Assembly: GCA_035772735.1 (NCBI GenBank)
Contig: JASDFA010000020.1
Location: 109,647,501-109,711,500, forward strand
DNA: 64,000 bases
DNA from: Datura wrightii
Lineage: Eukaryota; Streptophyta; Magnoliopsida; Solanales; Solanaceae
Reading direction: 5' to 3'
The position numbers and the translations under genes were made by a program. The first letter of the stretch is position 1. Every line of letters starts with the position of its first letter. Shown here piece by piece: positions 46,956 to 58,647 of the stretch. The notes beneath the pieces were generated by a model that had not been told where the DNA came from, ran no database searches, and worked only from the letters and a program-made list of their open reading frames with translations.

Positions 46956-49094
46956 TCTAGGATCTCTTGTCATCATTAACAGATGGGTGTGGTGGCACAC
47001 TCTCCGCCTCAGCAATCGTGGTGCCAACGGTGGCCGACGCACTCAGTGGTACGGTGGTGATGGTGGAGGGTCATGTCTACCCCCTTAGTAATCTTGGTCA
47101 CCTCAAAGACCTCATTGGTTCTCTGGGATGAATGTGGCTCACTCGAAGGTTCCTTTCCACTCACAAGCTAACTAGGCATAGCAGTGGAGCTCCCTACTTC
47201 TCTCACTCTCTCTTGCAGCTCAGACATATGCTGGTCATGAGTCTGCTGACTGGCTACTGTCGCCCGCCTGTGCTCCTTCCTTACTCTCTTCCTCTTCTTC
47301 TTAGGGGTCTCCTCATCATCTTCCCCAGTCGACCTCCAGTTAACCTTATCTCCAGCGACCGGCTCATGGGTCCAGAACTTCCTTAAGTCTAGCTCCTCAT
47401 TGAACTCATCCTCAAATAACGAAATGGTCAAGGCTAGTAATATGGCTGGCTATCTAGACGACAACTCGGCGACCTCACTTCTGAGCGTGCCCAACTCTTC
47501 CCTTAGTCTTTGCACATCTGGCATCTCCACTAATTGTTCATTGAGCCGAAGCTCAAAACTATCGAGCCTAGAATACAATGCTCGGGCTGCCTCATTAATT
47601 TCGGCCTTCACCCATGGCTTGACTTGCTCCATCATAACATCGACCTTCTTTTCTGTGATGGTCAGCCTTTTGGCCATCTTTTGCAGGAAATCCTGAGGTA
47701 CCAATGTATACCCAACTGGAACCTGGCCTAGAATGGTCGGAAATAGAGCGGATGATGTGTTGGGGGTGGCTGATGTATGTCCAGCCTCTATATCTGACAT
47801 CTCACCACAATGCTCAACTCTAGTGGGGACATCCACATGCTCACCCCCTGCTAGCCGCAGTGTCAAGATTGTAGACTGTGCTCTAACTCAGCCCATCAGG
47901 TTCAACTCACCATGAATTTTATGGTCCTAACACTAGACTCCATACATAGCTTGTACACCAAACTCGGGAAGGTGATGGTGGTGCTCAATCCAAGGCTCTG
48001 TCTCGGATTTCCTCGGCTAAGATCTGAGGGATTTTAATAGCATACCCTGATATTATGCAAGCCACCAACCCTAATTTATCTGCGCTCAGGGTGTTATTGT
48101 TTACTGGTTGTGCCAACCTGTGACAGACTAGTGTCCAGCAGGCCTTCACAATGAAGTTGATTTAAGCTTTTGTGATTTGTCGTCCACTAGTCACCTAGTC
48201 TTCCTCCTCTTTCTCCTCAGCAATGACATTGGCCAACCACTTTACATGCCGCTGTTGATCCTCAACACTCAATTGTTGACCCTTTTCAGGGCCTTTATTC
48301 TGCGGTTAAACTCGGCAGTGGTAGCTGGAGCTGATAATCTAGACCGTATAACATTCGAGCGATGGTCCTCTTTGAACTATCCATAGGGCTCCCCCAAACT
48401 ATGATGATCTCCAATCTGGTCTGATATTTCACCTTATATCCCACTTGGGTCTGATGTTCCAAGGTGGCCAAATAGTTGGCATAGAACTCCCTAACCATGT
48501 TAGGACTAAAGCTGTCAAGGGTCCATGTCATCCACCTAAAGTCATACAGCTTGAATATCCTCTTCATCTCCTCCACCTCATTAAATGCCCTAGTCAAGAT
48601 TTGAGGTTCCTCCTGAATAATCCTCTTCAAGTTCAACTTTGATGTTAGAGCTAAACCCCGCTCATAGATCTCCCGAGCACCTGGCATACCCCATCTTATT
48701 GTGCGGCTTTCTGCTGGTGGGGTTCTCTCGTCCACCTCTTGTGCCTCCTCCTCAGATTCAACTTTGAACCCTCTCCATATTGGGCCTTATCTGATCCATC
48801 CTTTGTATTTGAGCCACTGCCATACCCATGGGACCGTGCATCATCTCCCTCCTCAGATTGGAGAGCTTCTACTTGAGTGGCTGAGGAGACTATGACCTGA
48901 GACTTGACCTGTGCCATAGTGGTTCATGGCTCCTCGATTTCAGGTGTCCACATCATACTCTTCCACCGAACCACTAGTAGAATCTGCCTCATGCTCAGAT
49001 GCAAGGCTTCATCCCTCAATTCCCTCTGGGCTGCTATCTCTTCTCGGGCCATTTTGTCCTGAGCATTCTTGCTTGATTGTCCTCTGCGTGCCAT
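46956..49094 (-). pseudogene. ORF3 of element D, resembling the Putative plant transposon protein family
   Basis: The ATG at 49094 starts MARRGQSSKNAQDKMAREE. A stop and a frameshift follow (near 48930 and 48720). The core frame (48295-48735) reads ALTSKLNLKRIIQEE, RIFKLYDFRWMTWTLDSF, then NMVREFYANYLATLEHQ, the same VxEFYAN landmark as ORF3 of B. Several stops follow. A later frame (47450-47866, continuing to 47168 after one stop) has DFLQKMAKRLTITEKKVDVM and LRLNEQLVEMPDVQRLREEL, a convincing coiled coil, then an acidic stretch and a KKKRKRVRKE patch that could be a nuclear signal. Function is unknown. Its place between protease and 3' end equals that in B, and element A lacks it. Confidence 0.6.
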
Positions 49095-49098
49095 TGTA

Positions 49099-49115
49099 GC
49101 TGTGGAGGAAAGATT
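49099..49115 (-). promoter_or_regulatory. Splice-acceptor-like site before ORF3 of element D
   Basis: On the minus strand TTTCCTCCACAG ends at 49100, five bases before the ORF3 ATG. It pairs in principle with the donor-like CAA/GTAAGT at 49891-49896. Confidence 0.45.
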
Positions 49116-49174
49116 AGTACATGTGATTTCAGAAGATGAAAGTAAAATAAACTATCTACAATATCTTACTATGG

Positions 49175-49580
49175 CTTATTAGTACGAGTCGTATCTAGGT
49201 GGTATGAATTTTACTATGAGTCGCGATATTCAGATTCACAGGTATGACTCCTTGATACGAGTTGTACCAAGATGGTACAATTCGTACTGAGGGTCGTAGC
49301 TTTATATTTAGAGAATTATGACTTTTTGATGTTTTGGTACAACTTATTATTACAACTTGTGGTAGGATCCTATGAGTCATACCATGGGTCATGCCTTATA
49401 TTCTGAATGTGACCCTTTCTAGTTCTCTTGTACGATCAATTGGTATGACTTATTGTTAGATACCACAGTTCATACCAAATCCCATACCTTAATTTTAGAC
49501 TTAGTGTTCAGGGGACAGTCCCAATGGATCATCCTATGAGTTGTAGTGAGATACCACGAGTCATAGGATGACTCGTGAAG
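49175..49580 (-). repeat. Second internal dyad cluster of element D (TACGAGTCGTA type)
   Basis: Degenerate copies of TACGAGTCGTA occur near 49181, 49213, 49256, 49285, 49370, 49535 and 49555, the same motif as in the A and D LTRs. The cluster sits directly upstream of ORF3, inside the proposed intron. Confidence 0.6.
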
Positions 49581-49890
49581 CCTACCCTCCCCCTATGTAT
49601 TAATAGTTATACAAGCAACAAGTTTTGGGGTGATTACTCAGAATTCACCACCCCCTAATTTCAAGAATACGCAAAATTTCACCTACCCTCACACTTCCCA
49701 CAATTTGTTTCTCCCATTAACACACTTCCCACAATAAAAATAAATCCATAGAGCATTTTCATTCAAATAACCCATCATACAAGATCACAACTAGACTGCT
49801 AATCATATTCCTCCACTTCATTTTCATGAGTGGATGATTCACAATTAATTTTCGGTTAATACTAGCAAGAAAAGATGAGGAAAACTATCA

Positions 49891-49896
49891 ACTTAC
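49891..49896 (-). promoter_or_regulatory. Splice-donor-like site in element D
   Basis: On the minus strand CTTGGCAA/GTAAGTTGATAG is a near-consensus 5' splice site. With the acceptor at 49100 it would define an intron of about 800 bases. Confidence 0.4.
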
Positions 49897-50074
49897 TTGC
49901 CAAGTTCTTGAATAATTCTTTCTTGCTTAGGGTTTGGAGTAGGAATTTGATTCAATGATGCAATTTTATTACAACATTTCATGCTCAAATAGAAAGGGAG
50001 TGAGTTACGGATGAGTGGAGAGCGAGGGGAGTTAATTGTGGGATCATGTAGTGATTTTTGGACAAATTTTGTGA

Positions 50075-50082
50075 TTTAAATA
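50075..50082 (-). promoter_or_regulatory. TATA-like box of the proposed internal promoter of element D
   Basis: CCTATTTAAATCAC on the minus strand, just downstream of the first internal dyad cluster (62035-62290 joined with 50100-50219 once G is removed). The C/T-rich sequence after it resembles a plant 5' leader. Confidence 0.35.
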
Positions 50083-51406
50083 GGTTTTGGGTGAATTTGA
50101 AAATTCGGGTCGATTGGGTTATTAGTAGCCTGTCATGACTCATACCACGAGTCTTAGGTCTTACCTACGACTCGTCCCTTCCCTCCGTAACTGGGATTCA
50201 GAGCACTTACCTGGGAACCTGTCACACCCAAAACCTGGGAAGCGTGACTGGCACCTGGTGCCACCCCTAAATGAGCATATATGGTGCCCAAATATAAAAC
50301 AAAGGCTAGAACCTATGAGGTTTGGCATTACAACACAAGTTAAATTAGAGTAAACAACAGACTGAAATGGAAGCTGGCTCACTTGACCAACCAAAAATAA
50401 ATACAATAGGCCGTCAAGGCCACAGAATGGAAAACAACTATACAATCAAGCCCAACTGGCCTTCAAAAACATACTAACACCATAGTGACATCCATGAACC
50501 TCAATGAATACAATAGTAATCAAATGATTGGGATAGGGCCCTGAACTACCGTTAACTCAAACATCTGGAGACTTCGAAAGACCTGTAGCACACCAACTCA
50601 GTTGGAACTCCACTCAGCATCCAAGAACTCAATCTACCAGCCCACCATCACCTGCAGGCATGAATGAAGCACCCACACTAGGGCGTTAGTACAACAATGT
50701 ACTGAGTATGGAAGGCAAAAACAACTGCAAGACTCAGATTAGAGATCAATAGATATACAAAATATCGCGGAAGGAGAATTCAACTTAAGTAAACACATAG
50801 AACCTACCTGGCCCCCATAAGCCTAGCAAGTACAAGAAAATACACAAATAGAACCTACTTGGCCCCCATAAGCCCGACAAGTCCCAAAAAAGTAGACAAC
50901 AACACACGATACCTAGCCGACATAGCTCAGCTATCATCACCTCTAGACCTCTTCACGGCCTCAGCTAACACCAGCCAATATCTAGCATCCACTACTATCA
51001 GGCAACAGAAAACACAAGCAACAATCACAATATAATGCCAAGTAAATCACAAGTAAACACCAGTTAATCAATATCATCAATCAAGCAATGTCGGACCCTC
51101 TCTCAACTGTGCATAGTTAGCAGAGCTCTATCCATATGGGAGAGCCAATCGCGATCCCAGGAAAGATGAACAGACATATACGGCGCTATGGAGGCATGTA
51201 CCTCTCCATACGTCTTGCATGTTTCTGAACGGACCTATGGGAGGAAAAATCCACTCAACCATAGGGCAATTGTTCTACCCCTTGGACTCAACCCACAGCC
51301 GAACCTACTCTCAACATTGGGTATCCATGAATCTTAAGTGCCTCAACACAACACACAAAGAGAATCATACGATCACAAGATTCACATTCAATAACAATAA
51401 TAGTAT

Positions 51407-53569
51407 TGTCACGACCCGAGAGTACACCCGGATTATAGACACGGGACAAGGAACCCCAAGAGGATCCAAGTCGACCCATGGCATAAGCATATATCTAATT
51501 CATTCACATAAGGTGGAAAGCTTAACTTAATAGTCATGAACTAACTGAAAATCATATCATGAGATATAAGAAACAACAGTACAAGATCCAAACATAAACG
51601 GCGAAATACTACACATAGGTCTGAAAGCCTCTAATCATAATAGACGGGTTGAAGGGACAAGAACCCAACTAACCCAACATTCTAAAAACAAAAGACAAAC
51701 ATGGTTCGAACATGAAGCCCTCGAATCATGAGGACTCACCACTAAAGCTGAGAGTAGAACTGAGAGCAAGCTAGGAACGATACTGAACTTTTGAACCGGA
51801 TCTTGAAAATATGTGGATCAGTACTTGGAAGATAATGAATATGTAAGGTATGAAAAAAAATGCTTAAAAACATAAAAGTTCTAGGAGTGGGGACATCATG
51901 ATCATAAGACTGAAATCATAAGTATATCGTAAGGCTCAGTACATCCAAAATATTCATAAACTTTTCATAGTTATAACATGTGAGGAAAACATTTCATAAA
52001 AACATAATTTGAGCCAAAAAAACATAATCATGCATACATTAAAAGCATGAGGAACAATGGGAGACTTCTATAACTGACATAGCCCATATGAGCACACATG
52101 GCGCCCCACCTGTAAACCTAGTCGGGATGTCATCCATATCTTGCAAAGGATATGAACCATGAAAAGTGTGATATCACTCATGAAGGCCCCGTAGGGCATA
52201 GGGGATGGTCACTGAGGAGGTCCCAAACATAACTTACGGTGGAACGTAGTCCTGAGATTCGGGGCGTAACCTGGGCCCTGAACCTACTCAATATTAAGTA
52301 CTACTCCCAAAACATGCATCGTGCTCATAAAAGTTCATTCATGACATGCATGGCTAGTTAAATCGTGAGAATAATATCATGCTTGAGAATTCATAATACT
52401 CCATGGAATTGGGCCCGTGAATCGGCCAAAATCATAGTTCATAAATCATAAGTGACATATGGGCATTGCCCATAGTTTTAATCATACATGAAATGATTAA
52501 ATTATAGGAAACTTGATCATAATAATAGAGTAGTTGAAAACATGCTTAAATTCAAGAGTTCATATCATGCTTGAGAAAATCACCATAACCATGAATTTCA
52601 CTAAAACTCCATGATTTGAGTACATGTGCTTTTACGGATTAAATCATCAAATAATGAATAAAATAAGTGAAAACATCCCAATAATTCAAACCCATGATTT
52701 CAGACATACTATAACATGCTCATATCATTTTTGAGAAAACATGTATTTGGGTTATGACCCATCAAAAGTTGGTAAATTAAATATAGAATGAGGGAGAAAT
52801 TGGGTATGGGTAGGGACTAAACTACCCATTCAAAACCACACATACCTAGAAATTTCGTGATTCCTACTCCCTTGAAGAACCCTAAGTGGAAACTTGAAGA
52901 ACATGAAGAAAATTGCTTGAATTCCTTCCTACTCCCTTCTCTAGCGCTTGAAACTGCCAAAAATGAACTTAGCAGGAGTTTTCATCCCTTAAAGACCCTT
53001 TCCCAACCCCAAAACGACGTGGTTTAGGGCCTAAAGGCATAGAAAAGTTGAATTTCCCCTTACTGAAATTTCCCTGAAAAGCAGTTCTGGCCACGACCAC
53101 GATTTGTACCATCAAGTCATGACTCGTGGTTACCTCTCGTGGTCACCTTGCCATTTTTCCCAATTTGCTAAATTTGGCCACGACTGGTATACCACGACTT
53201 GTACCACCATCCTATGGGTCGTACTGTCAACCACGGTACCATCCACCCAAATCAATACGACTTAACCACAACTCCTCACCACGACTCGTTGCTATATCCT
53301 ACGAGTCGTACCATGACCCATGACGACCCACTCTGGCACCACTAAGAAATTCACCACGACTCCTAACCACGAGTCGTACCCACAAGCCACGGCTCGCAGG
53401 ACTACTCGTGGTATAACCTCAGGCTCCCGAACTCATCATGACTCGATTCACGAGTCGTAGGTCCTCACCACGATTCGTACCTCGAGTCATACTATGCAAA
53501 ATTCTAGGTTTTCTGCAGTTTCCAACTTCAACTCCTGGGTCTATTCTTAGGCCCTTCCGGGGTATTACA
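51407..53569 (-). mobile_element. 3' LTR of element F
   Basis: On the minus strand it starts TGTAATACCCCGGAAGGG and ends CTCGGGTCGTGACA. A CACGACTCGTGG dyad cluster occupies 53090-53500, within the first 480 bases. Confidence 0.9.
53090..53500 (-). repeat. Dyad-motif cluster (CACGACTCGTGG) in U3 of element F
   Basis: Copies or halves occur near 53093, 53118, 53165, 53190, 53280, 53300, 53365, 53440 and 53470. The 5' LTR copy is at 60325-60715. It has the same core as in E, and after T/C change at the ends, as in A and D. Confidence 0.75.
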
Positions 53570-53598
53570 ATATCTCCCCTTTGGAAATATTCGTCCTC
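53570..53598 (-). promoter_or_regulatory. Polypurine tract and GAGGAC of element F
   Basis: On the minus strand CGAGGACGAATATTTCC is followed by AAAGGGGAGATAT and the LTR. GAGGAC lies 23 nt from the LTR. Confidence 0.8.
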
Positions 53599-53817
53599 GA
53601 ATGTAGGAAACAAGCAGCAAACAGAAAAATACAATTACCATATGCAAATTCTAATCATTTAAGTCGAAAACTGACGAATTGACTACCCCCGAAAAGAACT
53701 ACATAGCTGGACCGAATTCAAACATCACATACATCTATCATATCATAAAACAAAATTGCACGCATGAATGGAACATGAAAAACTGATTAAAGGTTTAGGG
53801 AAAAAACTGATACCTCA

Positions 53818-56800
53818 AACTGAAATTGGGCCGGTAGGGAACAGGTGGGGCTATTTAGCAATCATATCCGCTTCAGCTTCCCACGTAGCTCCCTCAACAT
53901 GCTGATTTCTCCATAAAACCTTTACTAAAGCTACTTCATTGTTCCTCAACCTTCAAACCTAACGATCCAAGATTGCAATAGGAATTTATTCATAACTGAG
54001 CCTATCCTTCACGGCAACACTTTCCACTGGAACCACCAAGGCTGGATCTCCCATGCACTTTTACAAGATTGATACAAGAAATACGGGATGAACGGAAGCC
54101 AACTCTAACACATAGGCCACCTTACCCACTCGTTTCACAATCCGATATGGGCCAATATAGCAAGGGTGAAGTTTCCCTTTCTTCCCAAATCTCTTTACTC
54201 CTTTCACGGGAGATACCTCCAGAAATACCCAATCGTTGTCCTCGAACTCAAGCTCCCTTCTCCTCATATCCGCATAGTACTTTTGGTGACTTTGAGCTTT
54301 TTTCAGCCTTCCTCTTATCAACCGAACTTTCTCCATAGCCTCATGGACTGAATCTGGACCCACTAATGAAGCCTCACCGACTTCAAACCACCCAATGGGC
54401 GATCTACACCTTCGCCCGTAAAGAGCCTCGAACGGTGCCATTTGAATGCTGGAGTGATAGCTGTTGTTGTAGGAGAACTCAATGAGAGGCAAATGCTCAT
54501 CCCAGCTACCTTTGAAGTCAATAACACAAGCCCTCAACATATCCTCAAGAGTCTGGGTAGTCTGCTCCGCCTGACCATCTATTTGCGAATGAAATGTCGT
54601 ACTAAGCTTGACCTGGGTGCCAAGTCCCTTTTGAAAAGATCTCTAGAATTGGGAGGTGAATTGAGTACCTATAGCTGATATAATGGACAAGGGCACTCCA
54701 TGCAATCTAACCAACTCTCGGATGTACAACCTTGCATAATCTTCTGCTGAATCGGTGGTTTTGACCGATAGAAAATGAGCAGCCTTGGTCAACCTATCCA
54801 CCACTACCCAAATAAGAGTCATATTGTCTACATGTGTGGGGAAAACTTGTTACAAAGTCCATGTTGATCTCTTCCCACTTCCAAGTAGGAATGCTGATGT
54901 CTTGAAGTACACCTCCCGGTCTCTGGTGCTCGACTTTCACTTGTAGGAAATTCAGGCACTAGGCTACAAATTCTACGATATCCCGCTTCATGCCATTCCA
55001 CCAGTAGATTTCCCGCAAGGTGTGATACATTTTGGTGGTTCCTGGATGGATAGAATATATGGACCCGTGAGCCTCATGCAACATCCAACTCCTTAAATCC
55101 CCCACATTCGGGACACATAAGTGACCTTGGTACCGAAGCACACCATCTCCCCCTTTGGAGAAGACTTCTACCTTCTAAGTTTGAACAACTTCTTTCAATT
55201 TTACCAATATTTGATATTCATCTTGCTTAGCCTTCACCTCCATTACCAAGGAGGACTCTGACCCATTCTGAACTACTACCCCACAATCGGTCGAACCAGC
55301 TAACCTAACTCCTAACCGTGCAAGTCGATGTACCTCCTTCACCAACTCCTTCTTTTCTTCACTCACATGTGACACACATTCCATAGAAAGTCTACTAAGG
55401 GCATCTGCTACCACGTTGGCCTTACCTGGGTGGTAAAGGATACTCATGTCGTAATCCTTAAGTAGCTCTAACCACCTCTGTTGCCGGAGATTCAGTTCCT
55501 TCTGTGTGAACACATATTGTAAGCTCTTGTGGTCCGTGAATACATCTACATGAACCCCATACAAGTAGTGTCGCCATATCATCAAAGCAAATACCATCGC
55601 GGCCAACTCAAGATCATGGGTTGGGTGGTATTTCTCGTGAATCTTTAGCTGTCTGGAAGCATATGTTATGACTTTCCCGTGCTGCATCAATACGCATCCT
55701 AGTCCGACCCTCGAAGCATCACAATATACAACGAAGCCATCGGTACTTCCAATAAAGTCAACATCGGTGCTGAAGTAAGCTTGCCTTCAATTCCTGGAAG
55801 CTCTGCTCACAAGCCTCTGAACATTGGAACTTCACATTTTTCTGAGTCAATCTAGTCAATGGGGCAGCAATGGACGAGAACCCTTCCACGAACCTCTGAT
55901 AGTAACTCGCTAAGCCCAAAAAGCTTCTGATCTCTGAAGGGTTTACCAGTCTGGGCCAGTCCTTCACTGCCTCTATCTTCTGGGAGTCCACCCTTATACC
56001 TTCGCTCGACACTACATGTCCCAGAATGCAACTGATTTCAACCAGAATTCACATTTGTTGAACTTGGCGTATAGCTAGTTGTCCTTGAGGGTCTAGAGTG
56101 CTAACCTTAGGTGAGCGACATGTTCCTTCTCACTCCGGGAGTATATTAATATGTCGTCAATGAATACAATCATAAACATATCCAAATATGCCTTAAATAT
56201 TCTGTTCATCAAATCCATAAAAGTTGCAGGGGCATTGGTTAGTCCAAAAGACATAACAACGAATTAAAAATGGCCATACCGAGTCCTAAAAGCAGTCTTT
56301 GGGATGTCGCTCTCCCGAACCCTGAGCTGGTGATACCCGGACCTAAGATCTATCTTGGAGAAATATTTGGCACCTTGAAGTTGATCGAATAGGTCATCGA
56401 TCCTAGGTAAAGGGTATCTATTCTTGATGGTGACCTTGTTCAACTGTTTATAGTCAATACACAACCGAAGGGAACCATCTTTCTTCCGGATGAACAACAC
56501 TAGGGCACCCCATGGGGACTTACTTGGTCTAATGAAACCCTTATCCAGCAAATCTTTCAACTGCTCCTTTAACTCTTTTAACTCGGCTAGGTTCATTCGG
56601 TAGGGAGGAATTAATATGGGCTGCGTGTCGGGTAAAAGATCAATCTCAAAATCAATCTCCCTCTCAGGAGGAACACCTGGTAGGTTATCTGGAAATACCT
56701 TCAGCTATTCACCCACCACAGGGACTGACTGAATGGTCGGGGTGTCAGACGTGACATCCTTAACCCTAACCAGATGGTAGATACAACCCTTGAAACTTAT

Positions 56801-57239
56801 TTTCCTAGCCTTGAGATAGGAGATAAAGCGACCTAAGGTACCACTGAATTACCCCTCCATTCTAAAACTGGTTCCCCTAGAAATCGAAACTCCACCGCTC
56901 GGGTTCTATAGTTAACAGATGCATAACACGCAAACCAGCAATCCATGCCCAAGATGATGTCAAAATCAGTCATAGCCAATTCTACTAAGTTTGTGGAGGT
57001 AACCTTATGCAAGACTGTAATGGGGCAACCTCTATATACCCATCTCGCTACAACTAAATCACCAACCGAAGTAGATACAGAAAATGGTTCTGACAAAATT
57101 TCAAGATTGACTCCAAGTTGACTAGCAATGTAAGGTGTCACAAAAGAAAGTGTGGCTCCCGAATCTAACAAATCATAAACATCAATATGAAAGACTCGCA
57201 ACATTCCCGTAACCACGTCGGGAGTAGTCTCCTGCTCCT
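53818..57239 (-). pseudogene. pol: pol of element F: protease, RT, RNase H, integrase, chromodomain
   Basis: Protease (57216-56833) keeps LLDSGATLSFVTPY, an intact catalytic triad motif, but ends in a stop. RT has KKDGSLRLCIDYKQLN and KIDLRSGYHQLRV (56596-56264), FIDDILIYS near 56150 in a further frame, and FLGLASYYQRF at 55900. RNase H/connection is open from 55690 to 55175, with FTDHKSLQY and HPGKANVVADAL. The integrase finger has IHPGTTKMYH, but the C-C half reads CLNFLQVK, so a Cys is lost. DRLTKAAHF is present. The 54540-54061 frame gives the late integrase (IQMAPFEALYGRRC, DWVFLEVSPVKGV). The chromodomain is broken, with a TAG in its final helix near 53850. Confidence 0.88.
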
Positions 57240-58435
57240 TTTGAGAGCCAAGTGAATAAAACCGATTCTAGCGCTGGTCACCAGCTGAACCAGTTGAAGC
57301 ACCCTGCTAAGTCTGACGTTCCACTAGAACTGCTAAACTAGCTGCTGAAGTGTGGGCTCCACCACCCCCTAACCTAGCTGTGGGGCAATCCCTGAGTCTG
57401 TGTCCGGGTTTGCCAAACCTGAAAAAAGCAACTGAGCCCACCAAACATTTCCCTGGATGATTCTTGCCACAGCTAGCACAAAATGGAAATGTGCGCTCTA
57501 TGCGCATGCTATTCTGACTCCTCGAACTTGAGGCCCTGCTCCTCTGACCGTCTTGTGGCCTGGATGGAGTACTGGCTGAAGATGGTGCTGATGTAATGGA
57601 CCTGTGTTGGGACTGCTGGTGAAGTCCACCCCCTGACCTCTGTTGGGAGAACCTGTGGCTATCAATTCTAGCCCTCTTGGCCTCTCTCTGCCTCATATGA
57701 GCTGCTTCCATCTGCTGGGCATAGAGGACTATCTGTGGGTAGTCCATATCCTGATGAAGCATGGCTGTTCTACAATCCTTATCAAGATACTCAGCTACTC
57801 CCTGCACGAATCTTCTCATCTGCGCCTTCTGGTCCATCACTAGCTCCGGGGCATACTTTGACAGGCGAGTGAACTCAAGTGAATATTCTAGCATCGTCAT
57901 GTTTCCCTACTGAGGTTAAAAAATTCAGTTGCTTTCAATTCCTTCATCTCCTGAGGAAAGAACCTGTCGAGAAAGGCCATGTGGAATTCATCCCAGCTGA
58001 TAAGGCCTGCTCCCGCTGCCTTGTTGTCCATCCATTACTTGAACCAAATGAAGGAGACCTCCTTCAACTGATATTTGGCTAAGTCCACGCACTCCTCATT
58101 TGTCATCCCCATAACCTAAGTGACCTTCAAAATCCCCTCAATGAACTCGTGTGGATCCTCGTCCACCTGTGCCCCTGTGAACTCGGGAGGGTTCATCCTT
58201 AAAAAGTCCCTGATCCGGGCTGCCATTGCATTACCGTTTTGTGGAACATGCGCAACAGCTTGTTGGTTGACCTGAGCGGTCAAAGCCTGCGCCAACATTT
58301 AATAGCCACCCGAAACTCAACGTGGGCAGCTGGCTCTGGTGCCTGGGGCTCCTGAACCGGTGGGTCTTGCTAACACCCATTATCATGGCCTTCATTATTT
58401 CTGTTCCTCCTTCGGATCATCCTCCTGGGAGCCAT
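57240..58435 (-). pseudogene. gag: gag of element F
   Basis: The start is at 58435 (MAPRRMIRRRNRNN), followed by a stop within 20 codons and a shift. The capsid has RIRDFLRMNPPEFTG and DLAKYQLKEVSFIWF, with TAA/TAG breaks near 58116, 58035 and 57910. The 57900-57307 frame gives the capsid C-terminus and the nucleocapsid. There CASCGKNHPGKC is kept but the knuckle reads FFRFGKPGHRLRDC, so both leading Cys have become Phe. This needs two separate G-to-T type changes in one finger. Confidence 0.85.
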
Positions 58436-58631
58436 AATTTTTTGCAATTGCGAAACGCACGAATTAGATGGATAGAGAGGTTTTCATCGCACGATGTAGA
58501 TCATGAAAGAAGGGAACATTTCCTAAAACATTTAGTAGCCTCTTCATCATAAGTGTGGTGCGCTTCACACCAATGAAAAAGACTCTACCTAACGCGGCTT
58601 TCAGACTCCCTAGGACACATCTTAACCTGTT

Positions 58632-58643
58632 GCTCTGATACCA
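58632..58643 (-). promoter_or_regulatory. Primer binding site of element F
   Basis: TGGTATCAGAGC on the minus strand, four bases inside the 5' LTR. Confidence 0.9.
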
Positions 58644-58647
58644 AGTT

